This document shows positions 53,557 through 63,035 of a stretch of DNA of 64,000 nt, in pieces (the stretch's first letter is position 1; each line of letters opens with the position of its first letter). Source of the stretch: Emcibacter sp. (GTDB taxonomy: Bacteria; Pseudomonadota; Alphaproteobacteria; Sphingomonadales; Emcibacteraceae); NCBI GenBank assembly GCA_021774785.1, contig JAJFIQ010000025.1, forward strand, positions 1-64,000, in the 5' to 3' direction. The notes under the pieces were generated by a model. The model was not told the origin of the DNA. It saw nothing but the letters and a program-made list of their open reading frames with translations, and ran no database searches. The position numbers and the translations under genes were made by a program.

Positions 53557-53925
53557 TCAGGTAATCGTACTTATGTTTTCCAGCCAGTTCTGGCCATCAA
53601 AATTCTGAATTTCGATATTTTTAATCTTACTGCGATCAAGGCAGTTGACATTGATGCTATAGCCGTCCGGGTGCGAGCGGGGAACATAAAACGACTTAAC
53701 CCCACATGTTTTGCAGAATAGATGCTGCGCCACATGGGTGTTGAAGCTGTATAAGGACAGGTTATCTTTGCCCTGTAATAGGGTGAAGGCCTCACTTTTA
53801 ACAATCAGGTGAATAAACCCCGTCATCTGACATATGGAACAGTTGCACAGTGTGGCCTTCATATGGGCCGGGGCTTCAACAGTAAATTTTATTGTACCGC
53901 AATGACAGGAACCATGATGTATCAT
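53557..53925 (-). CDS. GFA/CENP-V family zinc protein
   Basis: The 122-residue protein carries the GFA cysteine pattern: GSCHCG, LCNCSIC and LFCKTCG. It is a different member from the one in the corrinoid operon (21870-22286), shorter and with a distinct C-terminus. The start touches the recR stop, so it is probably co-transcribed with dnaX-ybaB-recR. Substrate unknown. Confidence 0.85.
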   Translation of the reverse strand: MIHHGSCHCGTIKFTVEAPAHMKATLCNCSICQMTGFIHLIVKSEAFTLLQGKDNLSLYSFNTHVAQHLFCKTCGVKSFYVPRSHPDGYSINVNCLDRSKIKNIEIQNFDGQNWLENISTIT

Positions 53926-54533
53926 TAAAAAGGCCTTCTCGAATTCAATGCCGCTGTCAGGGTGCCATCATCCAGATAATCCAGCTCGCCACCCACAGGC
54001 ACACCATGGGCAAGGCGGGTGATGGCTACATCACAATCCTTTAGCCGGTCGGTGATATAATGGGCCGTGGTCTGACCATCGACAGTGGCATTGGTGGCAA
54101 TGATTACTTCCTGCACACTATCTGCCAATGCTCTTTCAATGAGCGTGAAAATATTCAGATCATCCGGGCCAACACCGTCAAGGGCCGACAGGGTGCCGCC
54201 AATGACGTGATACAGACCCCGAAAGGCTCCGGCCCGTTCCAGCGCCCAAAGGTCGGCTACATCTTCTATTACGCAAATGGTTGACATATCCCGCTTCTCA
54301 CTGTCGCAGATATGGCAGGGATCGGTTGTGTCCAGATTACCGCAAGTGGTGCAGGGGTTAACATGCTCTGCTACCTCTGCCAAAGCGGTGGACAAGGGAC
54401 GCATAACTGAATCCTTGCGTTTGATTAGTTGCAGTGCCGCCCGTCGCGCCGAACGAGGCCCAAGCCCCGGCAGTTTGGATAGCAGTTGGATCAGTTGGTC
54501 AAGTTCAGATCCGTAAGAAGCCTTGCGATACAA
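53925..54533 (-). CDS. recR: Recombination mediator protein RecR
   Basis: The 202-residue protein has the helix-hairpin-helix [15 protein letters not shown], a four-cysteine zinc finger ([16 protein letters not shown], about 57-72) and a Toprim domain. RecR works with RecO and RecF in gap repair. It follows ybaB by 19 bases; dnaX-ybaB-recR is a conserved set. Confidence 0.97.
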   Translation of the reverse strand: MYRKASYGSELDQLIQLLSKLPGLGPRSARRAALQLIKRKDSVMRPLSTALAEVAEHVNPCTTCGNLDTTDPCHICDSEKRDMSTICVIEDVADLWALERAGAFRGLYHVIGGTLSALDGVGPDDLNIFTLIERALADSVQEVIIATNATVDGQTTAHYITDRLKDCDVAITRLAHGVPVGGELDYLDDGTLTAALNSRRPF

Positions 54534-54552
54534 TAGTCATCCTTTTAGAAAT

Positions 54553-54876
54553 TTAAAAAGGCAGGTTAAAACCTTCGGGCAGTTGAAGGCCGCCGGTGAT
54601 TTTTGCCATTTCGCTTTGAGAGTATTCTTCGACTTTGCGTTTGGCTTCATTGAAAGCTGCAACGATCAAATCTTCGACCATCTCCGCGTCATCAGAACTA
54701 AAGATAGAAGGGTCTATTTTCAGGGCCTTCATATTACCCTTGCCGTTCAGGGTCACAGAAACCAGCCCGCCGCCGGACTGCCCCGTGCATTCCGCTTTTT
54801 CCAGAACGGCCTGCATATCGGTCATTTTACCCTGCATTTCCTGGGCCTGCTTCATCATTTTACCAAGGTTTTTCAT
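54553..54876 (-). CDS. ybaB: YbaB/EbfC nucleoid-associated protein
   Basis: The 107-residue protein starts MKNLGKMMKQAQEMQGKM and has GLVSVTLNGKGNMKALKI, both typical of YbaB/EbfC dimeric DNA-binding proteins. It sits between dnaX (15-base gap) and recR. Confidence 0.95.
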   Translation of the reverse strand: MKNLGKMMKQAQEMQGKMTDMQAVLEKAECTGQSGGGLVSVTLNGKGNMKALKIDPSIFSSDDAEMVEDLIVAAFNEAKRKVEEYSQSEMAKITGGLQLPEGFNLPF

Positions 54877-54891
54877 GTCTTCTCCAAAGGG

Positions 54892-56685
54892 TCATTCAAG
54901 ACCGAATTCGTCTTCCCCAACAAGGAAGTTTTCATTGATATAGTCCGATGAGCCATCATCAAATATGGCAAATTCATCTATTTTTTTCTTAATGTCGGTA
55001 ATCTTGGCACCGGGAAAATGTTCCAGAACAGACTTGATCAGTGGATTTTTCATCAGACGGATATGCAGTTGCCTCTCGTTTTCCTGATCTTGTTCGTAGA
55101 GGGTGTCATCTCCCTGCGCCATGGTCAGTGAAATAACCCATCTTTCCCCGGTCCATTGCTTTAGCAAGTCAATCATACGTCCGGTCAAGTTTTTTGGGGC
55201 CTGTTCTTTCAGCCGAATATCGAGCCGGCCCAGTGCGAAGCTTTCCAGATGTGCATTGTCATTGAGTTGAAAGGCGATTGCTGCTTCGTTATGGCTTTCA
55301 AACAATGCAACAAATTCTTCAAAGCTATTGGGGGACTTTTCATATTTCTGATCTTCAGACGGTAATATGTCTTGGGCTAATATCCGCGCCTGCCCCTTGC
55401 TTCGGATCACTTGGAACGCCTTCGGGGCGTTGCCAGAATCATGAGATTGCGGGCTTTGCGATGGGGAAGGTGCGCCCGTAGTTGTAGCACCACTGCCGCT
55501 GCCTTGTGGAGAGTTTTTCAGCTGTTTGATCATATCGCCCGGTGTGGGTAATTTTGCGGCATAGGTCATGCGAACTAGAACCATTTCAGCCGCCGCCATG
55601 GGGGATGGGGCCAGTTTTACTTCCTCCAGACCCTTTAACAGCATCTGCCATGTTCGGGTCAATATCGGCATGCTAAGGGCGGTGGCCATTTCAAGACCTT
55701 CTTTCCGTTCCGCTTCAGAGGTGACAATATCTTCGCCCGCATCGGGAACCACCTTCAGGCGGGTCAACCAATGGGTCAGTTCCAGCATATCGCTCAAAAT
55801 GACTTCAGGATCTGCCCCAAAATCATATTGATTGCGGAGTTGGGTCAGGGCATCTGCCGTTTCTCCTTTCATGATGGCCTTGTATAGATCAAGAACCTGT
55901 GCCCGGTCGGCCAGACCCAGCATATCGCGAATCTGTTGTTCGGTAACCTTGCCTGCACCATGGGCAAAAGCCTGATCCAGAAGGCTCAGGCCATCCCGAA
56001 CCGATCCTTCTGCGGCACGGGAAATCATGGCAATGGCATTTTCCTCAATTTGACAATTTTCCTTATCGGCCAGCTTGCTGAAATGGTTATTTAATTGTTC
56101 AATGGAAATTCGACGCAAGTCAAAACGCTGACATCGGCTGAGTACGGTGACGGGAACTTTTCGAATTTCGGTGGTGGCAAAGATAAATTTCACATGTTCC
56201 GGCGGCTCTTCCAATGTTTTCAGCAGCGCATTAAAGGCATTACGGGACAACATGTGAACTTCGTCGATGATATAAATTTTGAAACGGGCAGAAACTGAAG
56301 AATAACGCACGCCTTCGATAATTTCCCGAATGTCATCAACACCGGTGCGGCTTGCCGCATCCATTTCCATCACATCCACATGACGGGATTCGGCGATGGA
56401 TGTACAGTTTTCACATTCGCCACAAGGGGATATGGTCGGGCCACCCTTGCCATCGGGCTGGGTACAGTTCAGGGCCTTGGCAATGATCCGGGCGGTGGTG
56501 GTTTTACCCACACCGCGTACCCCCGTTAGGATAAAGGCATGGGCCAAGCGCCCGGTTTCAATGGCATTGGACAGGGTGCGTACCATGGCGTCCTGTCCGA
56601 TAAGCTCATCAAAATTTGACGGACGGTATTTTCGTGCGAGAACACGGTAATTTTCATCAGGTTTGATTGAAGGGGTGTCTGACAT
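54892..56685 (-). CDS. dnaX: DNA polymerase III subunits gamma/tau
   Basis: The 597-residue clamp-loader ATPase has the Walker A GVRGVGKTTTARIIAKALNC, a zinc module (C-x8-CGECENC), Walker B IIDEVHMLS and sensor SRC. The C-terminal third is the tau-specific part, with a Pro/Ser/Gly linker near residues 395-420. It links the clamp loader to polymerase and helicase. The 4.5S RNA gene lies just upstream on the same strand. Confidence 0.96.
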   Translation of the reverse strand: MSDTPSIKPDENYRVLARKYRPSNFDELIGQDAMVRTLSNAIETGRLAHAFILTGVRGVGKTTTARIIAKALNCTQPDGKGGPTISPCGECENCTSIAESRHVDVMEMDAASRTGVDDIREIIEGVRYSSVSARFKIYIIDEVHMLSRNAFNALLKTLEEPPEHVKFIFATTEIRKVPVTVLSRCQRFDLRRISIEQLNNHFSKLADKENCQIEENAIAMISRAAEGSVRDGLSLLDQAFAHGAGKVTEQQIRDMLGLADRAQVLDLYKAIMKGETADALTQLRNQYDFGADPEVILSDMLELTHWLTRLKVVPDAGEDIVTSEAERKEGLEMATALSMPILTRTWQMLLKGLEEVKLAPSPMAAAEMVLVRMTYAAKLPTPGDMIKQLKNSPQGSGSGATTTGAPSPSQSPQSHDSGNAPKAFQVIRSKGQARILAQDILPSEDQKYEKSPNSFEEFVALFESHNEAAIAFQLNDNAHLESFALGRLDIRLKEQAPKNLTGRMIDLLKQWTGERWVISLTMAQGDDTLYEQDQENERQLHIRLMKNPLIKSVLEHFPGAKITDIKKKIDEFAIFDDGSSDYINENFLVGEDEFGLE

Positions 56686-56783
56686 ACAGGTCTTTAATCC
56701 ACAAGTAATATATTGTTTTTTCCACTATAGAACCGCCGCAAAAATTTTGCCAGCAATGAGTCTGATTTTTTATAAATGGAATG

Positions 56784-56878
56784 GTGAGAGATTGAACGAC
56801 CCGAAATATCCCGTTACGGCTGCTCCCTTCCGGGCCTGACCGGATTGGCGGGTCAAACGTCCGCCAATCTCTCGGGCG
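56784..56878 (-). ncRNA. ffs: Signal recognition particle RNA, small bacterial (4.5S) type
   Basis: The minus strand carries the universal SRP core GGTCAGGCCCGGAAGGGAGC followed by AGCC. The flanks pair as a long hairpin: GAGAGATTG near the 5' end with CAATCTCTC near the 3' end. Ends are approximate. It pairs with Ffh to target membrane proteins. The location upstream of dnaX is common in Alphaproteobacteria. Confidence 0.93.
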
Positions 56879-56991
56879 CATATATGGGACTTTTTTTACA
56901 TAAGATCAAGTCAATCATTCATAGTTGTGGAAAAAAGATTATGCTTGTGGCAGTCTCATTTTACCTTAAGCGTAATAACTGAGAAATTTTA

Positions 56992-57918
56992 ATGTCGGAT
57001 AACATTATTTTTGCTGGCTTTCCCCTAGACCCCGCAGACCATTTGAGGGGCGATGACGAATGGCTTTTTGAAAAAATTACCCATGCAGAAAGTCGTTTTT
57101 TGCTTTATGCGAAAGGCCGCCCTCTGATGAATATTTCAGATGGCCTTGCCCCTGCCTTTAAAACTGTGGATGACGTGAATCGCATCACCGGCGGCGACTG
57201 GGCTCAAACGGACTGGGTATTCATTGGCAACGATGGCGAAATTGCTACTTTCGCAGTGGCCCTAACCCACAAACTTGATCTGCCCAGTCATGAAAAATTC
57301 ATCGACCTACGTTCAATTGCACTTCAGGTCAGTAAGGATGGGTTTGTCTCCTTGCCGTCCCTGCTTGGTCGGGGCAAGATGCTGCTTGAATGGAATGGTC
57401 GGCGGCATTTTTGCTCTTGTTGTGGCCATAAAACCAAGGCGGACAGGGGCGGCTACGTTCGAAAATGTGCCAATGAAAAATGCAGTGCAGAACATTTTCC
57501 GCGTACTGATCCTGTTGTCATCATGTTGGTTACCCATGGTGATAAATGCTTGCTCGGGCGCGGCATTGGATGGCCGGAAGGTAATTATTCTGCCTTGGCA
57601 GGATTTATGGAACCGGGCGAGACAATTGAAGAAGCCACCCGTCGTGAAGTGTTCGAGGAATCAGGGATTAAGGTGGGGAATGTCAGTTATATCAGGAGCC
57701 AGCCCTGGCCTTTCCCGTCATCTCTTATGATCGGGGTGAAAGCAGAGGCTCTGACCACAGAAATAACCATTGACGAGAAAGAATTAGTGGATGCCAAATG
57801 GATGGAAAAGGCGAAGCTTCGGGCAATATTTGAGAATGGTGGGGATGAGGGCTTCAGAATACCCCCAAAGATAGCCATCGCCCGTCATTTGTTAGAAGAA
57901 TGGTTGCAACAGGATTGA
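56992..57918 (+). CDS. nudC: NADH pyrophosphatase (RNA deNADding Nudix enzyme)
   Basis: The 308-residue protein has a zinc ribbon (CSCCG...CANEKC, about 139-162) followed by a Nudix box GFMEPGETIEEATRREVFEE and the NudC marker SQPWPFPSSLM. The family hydrolyses NADH and removes NAD caps from RNA. Confidence 0.95.
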   Translation: MSDNIIFAGFPLDPADHLRGDDEWLFEKITHAESRFLLYAKGRPLMNISDGLAPAFKTVDDVNRITGGDWAQTDWVFIGNDGEIATFAVALTHKLDLPSHEKFIDLRSIALQVSKDGFVSLPSLLGRGKMLLEWNGRRHFCSCCGHKTKADRGGYVRKCANEKCSAEHFPRTDPVVIMLVTHGDKCLLGRGIGWPEGNYSALAGFMEPGETIEEATRREVFEESGIKVGNVSYIRSQPWPFPSSLMIGVKAEALTTEITIDEKELVDAKWMEKAKLRAIFENGGDEGFRIPPKIAIARHLLEEWLQQD

Positions 57919-57981
57919 TGGCGTTATACTAATGGGGAAATTGCGCTGGGGGTTTCCCCCTCTAACAAAAAAGGATAATTG

Positions 57982-58398
57982 ATGGGAAAGCCAAGTCAAA
58001 CTTATCAGGGGACTATCTTCCCCTGGCATTGTGATCATATGGGTCACATGAATGTAATGTATTATGTGGGGAAATTTGACGAGGCGACGTGGCATTTCTT
58101 TTCCTCTATCGGGCTTAAGGGCCAGAAAATGCGCGACGAGGAAAAAGGTATGGTCGCCGTGGAACAGGATATCCAGTATAAGGGCGAGCTTATGGCGGGG
58201 GACCTTATAACCATTCATAGTGAAATCGTTGAATATACCGATAAATCCGTTAAGTTCCGTCATGAAATGCGCAATGTGGAAACCGGTAACGTGGCAGCTG
58301 TTACCACATTGACCGGACTGTATTTTGACAAGGTGGAGCGCAAAGCCATCAGCTTGCCCGATGATATCAAAGCAAATTTGAAGAATGTGAGCGACTAG
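57982..58398 (+). CDS. Hotdog-fold acyl-CoA thioesterase
   Basis: About 138 residues from ATG 57982, with AAGGA 6 bases upstream. WHCDHMGHMNVMYYV holds the catalytic Asp of 4-hydroxybenzoyl-CoA-type thioesterases. It hydrolyses an acyl-CoA of unknown chain. It converges on and overlaps the MocR gene by 4 bases. Confidence 0.87.
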   Translation: MGKPSQTYQGTIFPWHCDHMGHMNVMYYVGKFDEATWHFFSSIGLKGQKMRDEEKGMVAVEQDIQYKGELMAGDLITIHSEIVEYTDKSVKFRHEMRNVETGNVAAVTTLTGLYFDKVERKAISLPDDIKANLKNVSD

Positions 58399-59819
58399 TC
58401 AGTTTTGAATTGAGACGTAAAGGTCTCAAGTCCGGCCCTTATTTCTTCTATAGATAAATGTCCGTAGCCAAGGGCGTAGCCGTGCCACGGAGAAGGGGCG
58501 AGGTAACAATGCTTGAGGGTATTAATCAATAACCTGTTTTGGATGAAATTTTCCTCTAGATGTTGTCTATTCATCTCTGCTGGCAAGGCCAGAAAGCAAT
58601 GTAATCCGGAATCAAGGCCGTGGATGCATACCTCATTCGACAGCTTGGATAGCCCCGCGTGCATAGCCTGATTAAGGCTGGCATAATGGCGGCGCATGCG
58701 GCGTATATGTTTGTCCAACTCGCCAGTATGGATAAAATGGGCCATGGCCTGTTGTAACAGCCAGGACGGCTGCATATGATTTCGCTGAATTTCTATGGCT
58801 GCCGCGTCGCGGATCATCTTTGGTGCGATCATATATCCCAACCGAATGGCGGGTGACAGGCTTTTTGACAGGCTGGAGAAATAGATCACATGTCCACTCA
58901 CATCCTGTGTTTTTAAGGATGGAAGCGGCGCTACATCATAACGAAACTCGCTGTCGTAATCGTCTTCCAGAATGATGGCGTCATGACGTCTGGCCCAATC
59001 CATCAGGGCCAGCCGTCTGGATAATGACAGACGAAAACCCAGTGGAAACTGATGTGACGGTGTACAAAACAGAAGCTTGGCTCTATTGGTGGTTTTCGGC
59101 AGGTCGGATAATATTAACCCATCCTGATCTATGCCGATGGGTTGAATATCATGACCATAACGCCGGAAAATATTATGGGCGGCAGGGAAACCCGGATTTT
59201 CAAGGCAACTGATCGGTTTAAAAGGGGCCGTAATACGCGCAATCAGGGTGATGATGTCCACGGCTCCTGACGTTATGATAATTTCATCTGCAGCGCATCT
59301 GATACCGCGATTGCGCGCCACCAGTTCAGCAATGGCCGTGCGCAGCTCCGGAATTCCTTCTGCGGGGGGTGGTTCGTTATGAAAGGGCAGGGATAGCGCC
59401 TGACGCCAGGAACGTTTCCATGCCGTCACATCAAATTTTCCAGCAGAAGGTCGTCCGATAGCAAATTCTACATCATAGCTATTGTCATCTCCTCCGGACG
59501 GTGGCGGTGAAAACCAGTCCGGCCCGCTATATTCAGTGGAAGCTGATGGCAGCTCGGAATCATAGGGGATAATATCCTGATTGATATAGGTGCCATCCCC
59601 CATACGGCTGACCAGATATCCTTCGGCAAGGAGTTGTTCATAGGCAGTGAGGGTTACGATACGGGATACCCCAAGGTCTTTTGCCAATGCCCGGCTGGAC
59701 GGCATGCGCAGGTTATCAGTGAATATGCGACCTGAAATATGATTCTTTAAGGCCGTGATCAACTGTTCTTGCAGTGGACTTTTATTAGCACGGTCCAGCG
59801 TAACATTAAAATTGGTCAT
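58395..59819 (-). CDS. MocR/PdxR-type regulator (GntR HTH plus aminotransferase domain)
   Basis: The 474-residue protein has an N-terminal GntR winged helix (about 12-75, LRMPSSRALAKDLGVSRIVT) and a fold-type I aminotransferase domain with the PLP lysine in YFSSLSKSLSPAIRLGY. MocR proteins sense PLP or an amino compound. The divergent gene encodes a PPOX-fold flavoprotein, the probable target. Two TATAG-N-CTAT-like elements lie between them. Confidence 0.9.
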   Translation of the reverse strand: MTNFNVTLDRANKSPLQEQLITALKNHISGRIFTDNLRMPSSRALAKDLGVSRIVTLTAYEQLLAEGYLVSRMGDGTYINQDIIPYDSELPSASTEYSGPDWFSPPPSGGDDNSYDVEFAIGRPSAGKFDVTAWKRSWRQALSLPFHNEPPPAEGIPELRTAIAELVARNRGIRCAADEIIITSGAVDIITLIARITAPFKPISCLENPGFPAAHNIFRRYGHDIQPIGIDQDGLILSDLPKTTNRAKLLFCTPSHQFPLGFRLSLSRRLALMDWARRHDAIILEDDYDSEFRYDVAPLPSLKTQDVSGHVIYFSSLSKSLSPAIRLGYMIAPKMIRDAAAIEIQRNHMQPSWLLQQAMAHFIHTGELDKHIRRMRRHYASLNQAMHAGLSKLSNEVCIHGLDSGLHCFLALPAEMNRQHLEENFIQNRLLINTLKHCYLAPSPWHGYALGYGHLSIEEIRAGLETFTSQFKTD

Positions 59820-59832
59820 ACATAAATATACT

Positions 59833-59870
59833 TATAGTGGCTATTTTGCATAACCATTTTATAGACTATA
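59833..59870. promoter_or_regulatory. Paired TATAG..CTAT elements, candidate MocR sites
   Basis: TATAGTGGCTAT (59833-59844) and TATAGACTATA (59860-59870) are related imperfect palindromes 27 bases apart in the 87-base region between the divergent genes. Paired sites suit dimeric MocR proteins. Confidence 0.4.
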
Positions 59871-59906
59871 TTTGACATATTATACAAGAATGAAAGGAGT
59901 ATAGCC

Positions 59907-60524
59907 ATGGCGCGTGGATATGACCTGGAAAGCCGCTCAGTAATATCGCAACGGCGGGGGCCGTTAAAGATGGATGAAGACTGGATCAGGGATATGATCA
60001 AGCGGTTGCCGTTGGGTTATTTTGCCACGCGCTGGGATGATCAGCCCTTTGTCCATCCCATGACATATGTTTATGCGGCAGATAAGCATTGCATCTATAT
60101 GCATGGCTCCACGGTGGGACGTCGTCGGGCCAATACGGCCCGTCATGAAAAGATGTGTTTCTGCGCCACGGAAATGGGTCAGCTCCTGCCGTCAAATCAG
60201 GCTTTGCATTTTTCCGTTCAGTATCGCAGTGTCATGGCCTTTGGTACCATCCGGCATGTGGATGACGAGGCGGAGAAAAAGACAGCTCTCTATAGCTTGA
60301 TTGATAAATATTTCACGCCTATGAAGCTGAATGAGGAATATAGTCCGATCCGCCCGGACGACCTGGACATAACCACCGTATATGCCCTTGATATTTCCGA
60401 CTGGAGCGGTAAGGAAAACTGGAAAGAAAAGACCGGTATGGATGATCAGGGCTGGCCGGAACTGGACGAAAAATGGTTTAGGGAAGACGCTTTCCCTATG
60501 TCAGATGGCAGGCTGAAAAAATAA
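59907..60524 (+). CDS. Pyridoxamine 5'-phosphate oxidase-fold flavin protein
   Basis: The 205-residue protein resembles the split-barrel FMN-binding family (LGYFATRWDDQPFVHPMTYVY and IYMHGSTVGRRRANTAR), close to NimA-type nitroimidazole reductases and related PPOX-fold proteins. Substrate unknown. It diverges from the MocR regulator, and AAAGGAG precedes its ATG. Confidence 0.85.
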   Translation: MARGYDLESRSVISQRRGPLKMDEDWIRDMIKRLPLGYFATRWDDQPFVHPMTYVYAADKHCIYMHGSTVGRRRANTARHEKMCFCATEMGQLLPSNQALHFSVQYRSVMAFGTIRHVDDEAEKKTALYSLIDKYFTPMKLNEEYSPIRPDDLDITTVYALDISDWSGKENWKEKTGMDDQGWPELDEKWFREDAFPMSDGRLKK

Positions 60525-60529
60525 TAGAT

Positions 60530-61390
60530 TTACTTGCGGTCAAGTCTGTATTGAGCGGCCGGATAGCTGCCAAGGACACGAAACTCATGGGTGAAAAATT
60601 CCAATTCATCAAAGGCATGTCTGACACCTACATCATCCGGATGGCCTTCGATGTCAGCATAAAAAAGTGTGGCAACGAAGGCCCCGTTAAGCTGATAGCT
60701 TTCCAGTTTTGTCATATTAACGCCGTTGGTGGCAAAGCCGCCCATTACCTTATATAGCGCTGCAGGCACATTGCGGACCTGAAAGACGAAACTTGTTACC
60801 GTCTTGCCATCATTGGGAAGGTCTGCCAGTGGCTCACGGGAAAAAATGACAAAGCGGGTCGTATTGTGGGCCGCATCTTCAATATCTTTTTTCAGGCTTT
60901 GTAAGCCATAAATTTCCCCCGCCAAGGATGAGGCGATGGCACCAACAGTTGGGTCTTGCAGTTCCGAGACCAGCTTGGCGGCCCCTGCGGTATCAGAATA
61001 AACTACCGGTTCTATTCCCCAGTCTAAGGTATTATTGCGGCATTGACCAAGGGCCTGCTCGTGGCTGCGGACAGTTTTGAGACTTTCCATTGTTGCCCCT
61101 TTGATGGCCAGTAGATGATGGTTTATGCGTTGGAAATGTTCGCCGATAATATGCAGTGAGGAATGGGGGATAAGATGATGGATCGCGGCCACGCGTCCAG
61201 CCACTGAATTCTCGATGGGAATCATGGCATATTTGGCCTGGCCGTCCTCAACAGCGGTAAAAACATCTTCAAAAGTATGGCAGGGTAAGGCTTCCATGTC
61301 TGGAAACATAGTACGGCAGGCTAAATTTGAATAGGCCCCCGGTTCGCCCTGAAAAGCAACAATATTCTCATGTTTTGGTTGTTTATGCAT
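60530..61390 (-). CDS. pheA: Prephenate dehydratase
   Basis: The 286-residue protein has FQGEPGAYSNLACR at the N-terminus, the catalytic NTTRFVIFSREP segment, and a C-terminal ACT domain (about 195-270, NVPAALYKVMGGF then LESYQLNG) expected to bind phenylalanine for feedback inhibition. It converts prephenate to phenylpyruvate. No chorismate mutase domain. It ends 5 bases from the convergent PPOX gene. Confidence 0.95.
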   Translation of the reverse strand: MHKQPKHENIVAFQGEPGAYSNLACRTMFPDMEALPCHTFEDVFTAVEDGQAKYAMIPIENSVAGRVAAIHHLIPHSSLHIIGEHFQRINHHLLAIKGATMESLKTVRSHEQALGQCRNNTLDWGIEPVVYSDTAGAAKLVSELQDPTVGAIASSLAGEIYGLQSLKKDIEDAAHNTTRFVIFSREPLADLPNDGKTVTSFVFQVRNVPAALYKVMGGFATNGVNMTKLESYQLNGAFVATLFYADIEGHPDDVGVRHAFDELEFFTHEFRVLGSYPAAQYRLDRK

Positions 61391-61536
61391 TATTCTACCC
61401 TATAACATTTTCGCGCAGTATTGATTTTCCCTTCTTAAGTGTCAAATATTTTATCCACTGGTCTTGTATCCTCAGACAAAAATCTGTACATAGATGATAT
61501 ATTTTAGACATTTTAATTAACATGTGAGCAAAAACA

Positions 61537-62148
61537 TTGAATTCTTTTGAGCTGAATAAAATTGCAATGGCATTGTTACTGACGGTGCTGGTTTTAATGG
61601 GTCTTAACGGTCTGACCGATGCTATATTTGAAGAAGACCATGGTCCTAGCGCTTTTCCCATAGAGGTAGAAGTTGCTGAAGCCACAACTGTTGAAGAAGC
61701 TGTGGTTGAAGTGGAAAAACCCGCGTTAGCGGAATTGCTGGCGTTGGCAACTGTTGAAAAAGGCGCGAAAGTTTTCAAAAAATGCAAAATCTGTCATTCC
61801 TCTGACAACGGCGGTAAAAATATGATCGGGCCAAATCTATGGAATATTGTTGGTCGTGCCAAAGGCACCATGGACGGATATAGCTATTCCGATGCCATGA
61901 AGGCAACCGGTGGTGACTGGACATATGAAGATCTGGATGCATTTCTCGCTAAGCCGGATGAATTTATGGCTAAGACCAAGATGAAATTTGCCGGATTGAA
62001 GAAAGCTGGTGATCGTGCGGCAGTGATTACCCTGTTGCGGTCATTCAGTGATGCACCGCTTGATATACCTGCTGTAGTGACTCCAGAAGTTGAAGCCCCT
62101 GATGCTGAAATTCAGGAAGAGGTTGCAGAAGAAGTTCCTGCTGAATAA
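61537..62148 (+). CDS. Membrane-anchored class I cytochrome c
   Basis: The 203-residue protein starts with TTG at 61537 (NSFELNKIAMALLLTVLVLMG), giving an uncleaved N-terminal membrane anchor. After an acidic Glu/Val-rich linker comes one haem site CKICH (near residue 87) and the Met ligand in KMKFAG. It ends with another acidic tail rich in Glu/Ala/Pro. It resembles CycM-type cytochromes that feed the terminal oxidase. It is divergent from pheA, the usual alphaproteobacterial neighbour. Confidence 0.9.
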   Translation: MNSFELNKIAMALLLTVLVLMGLNGLTDAIFEEDHGPSAFPIEVEVAEATTVEEAVVEVEKPALAELLALATVEKGAKVFKKCKICHSSDNGGKNMIGPNLWNIVGRAKGTMDGYSYSDAMKATGGDWTYEDLDAFLAKPDEFMAKTKMKFAGLKKAGDRAAVITLLRSFSDAPLDIPAVVTPEVEAPDAEIQEEVAEEVPAE

Positions 62149-62154
62149 TCAGGC

Positions 62155-63012
62155 CTATGTTTCAAGGCGTTTGATGCAGGTTAGGGGGGATTCGTCAGTT
62201 TGAAAACTGACGATGTCAATCACTTCCCGCAGGGGGTCAATACTAACCCGCATATGATGGACATTGGCATGCAGTAGATGCATATCATCAAGCATGAATC
62301 CCACATGACCGGGGAAAAAAGCAATATCGCCTTTCTGGGGGATATCGTCATCCGAGAGCGTTGTGCCGATTACTTTCGCCTGTTGGTCACTGTCGCGCGG
62401 AACCGATATTCCAACAGCGGCAAAGGCTAGTTGTACAAGTGCCGAACAGTCAAGGCCGGTGCTGGATTTCCCGCCCCATAAATAAGGGGCATAAAGAAAT
62501 TTCAGGGCCTCAGATATGGGGCTATTTCCAAATAGTTTACTAATATGAGTGGCAAATATCCAGTTACCGTCTGCAAGTTGGACAAAACCCTTGTTGGGGA
62601 CTTCGTCAATGACAGATACATTTGACATCATGAAGACCTGCCCGGCAGGGGGGCTTTTTGGGTCCGGTTCTGTGAAGATATGGCTGCAAAGATTTGTTAC
62701 ATGATGGGTAGATTGAAAAAGGTCGGGGCTTAAGGCATCAGCCCGGCAATATCCCACGTAATTATCTTGTGTTGCCTGTCCCCATGCCCAGCCATCCTTG
62801 ATTTCATAAACCATGAAATGTTCACCATAAAGAAGTTGGCTGGCAAGCGGGGATTTTTCATCTGGTTTATGGAAAAGGCTGGTTATGCTATGGACCAACT
62901 GATATTCGTTGCCGTCACTATATTGATCAGCCGTAACGCGTCCTTTGAGCGAGCTTGCTGCCAAGTCGCTCCGCAGCGGGGTTACTCTTGGGTCCAGTTC
63001 CAGGTCAGACAT
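62155..63012 (-). CDS. NlpC/P60 (C40) cell-wall peptidase with SH3-like domains
   Basis: The 285-residue protein has bacterial SH3-type domains (about 30-165) and a C-terminal NlpC/P60 domain. Catalytic Cys lies in GLDCSALVQLAF and His in GHVGFMLDD. It cuts peptidoglycan stem peptides or related gamma-D-glutamyl bonds. No signal peptide is evident, so recycled muropeptides may be its substrate. The usual neighbour pepA is close by. Confidence 0.9.
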   Translation of the reverse strand: MSDLELDPRVTPLRSDLAASSLKGRVTADQYSDGNEYQLVHSITSLFHKPDEKSPLASQLLYGEHFMVYEIKDGWAWGQATQDNYVGYCRADALSPDLFQSTHHVTNLCSHIFTEPDPKSPPAGQVFMMSNVSVIDEVPNKGFVQLADGNWIFATHISKLFGNSPISEALKFLYAPYLWGGKSSTGLDCSALVQLAFAAVGISVPRDSDQQAKVIGTTLSDDDIPQKGDIAFFPGHVGFMLDDMHLLHANVHHMRVSIDPLREVIDIVSFQTDESPLTCIKRLET

Positions 63013-63035
63013 TTTTATACCTCTTCAGTCAATGG

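Noticed and set aside
61395-61787. 130-residue minus-strand frame over the cytochrome c gene
   Set aside because: It is Ser/Thr/Ala low-complexity antisense of a clear cytochrome c gene.
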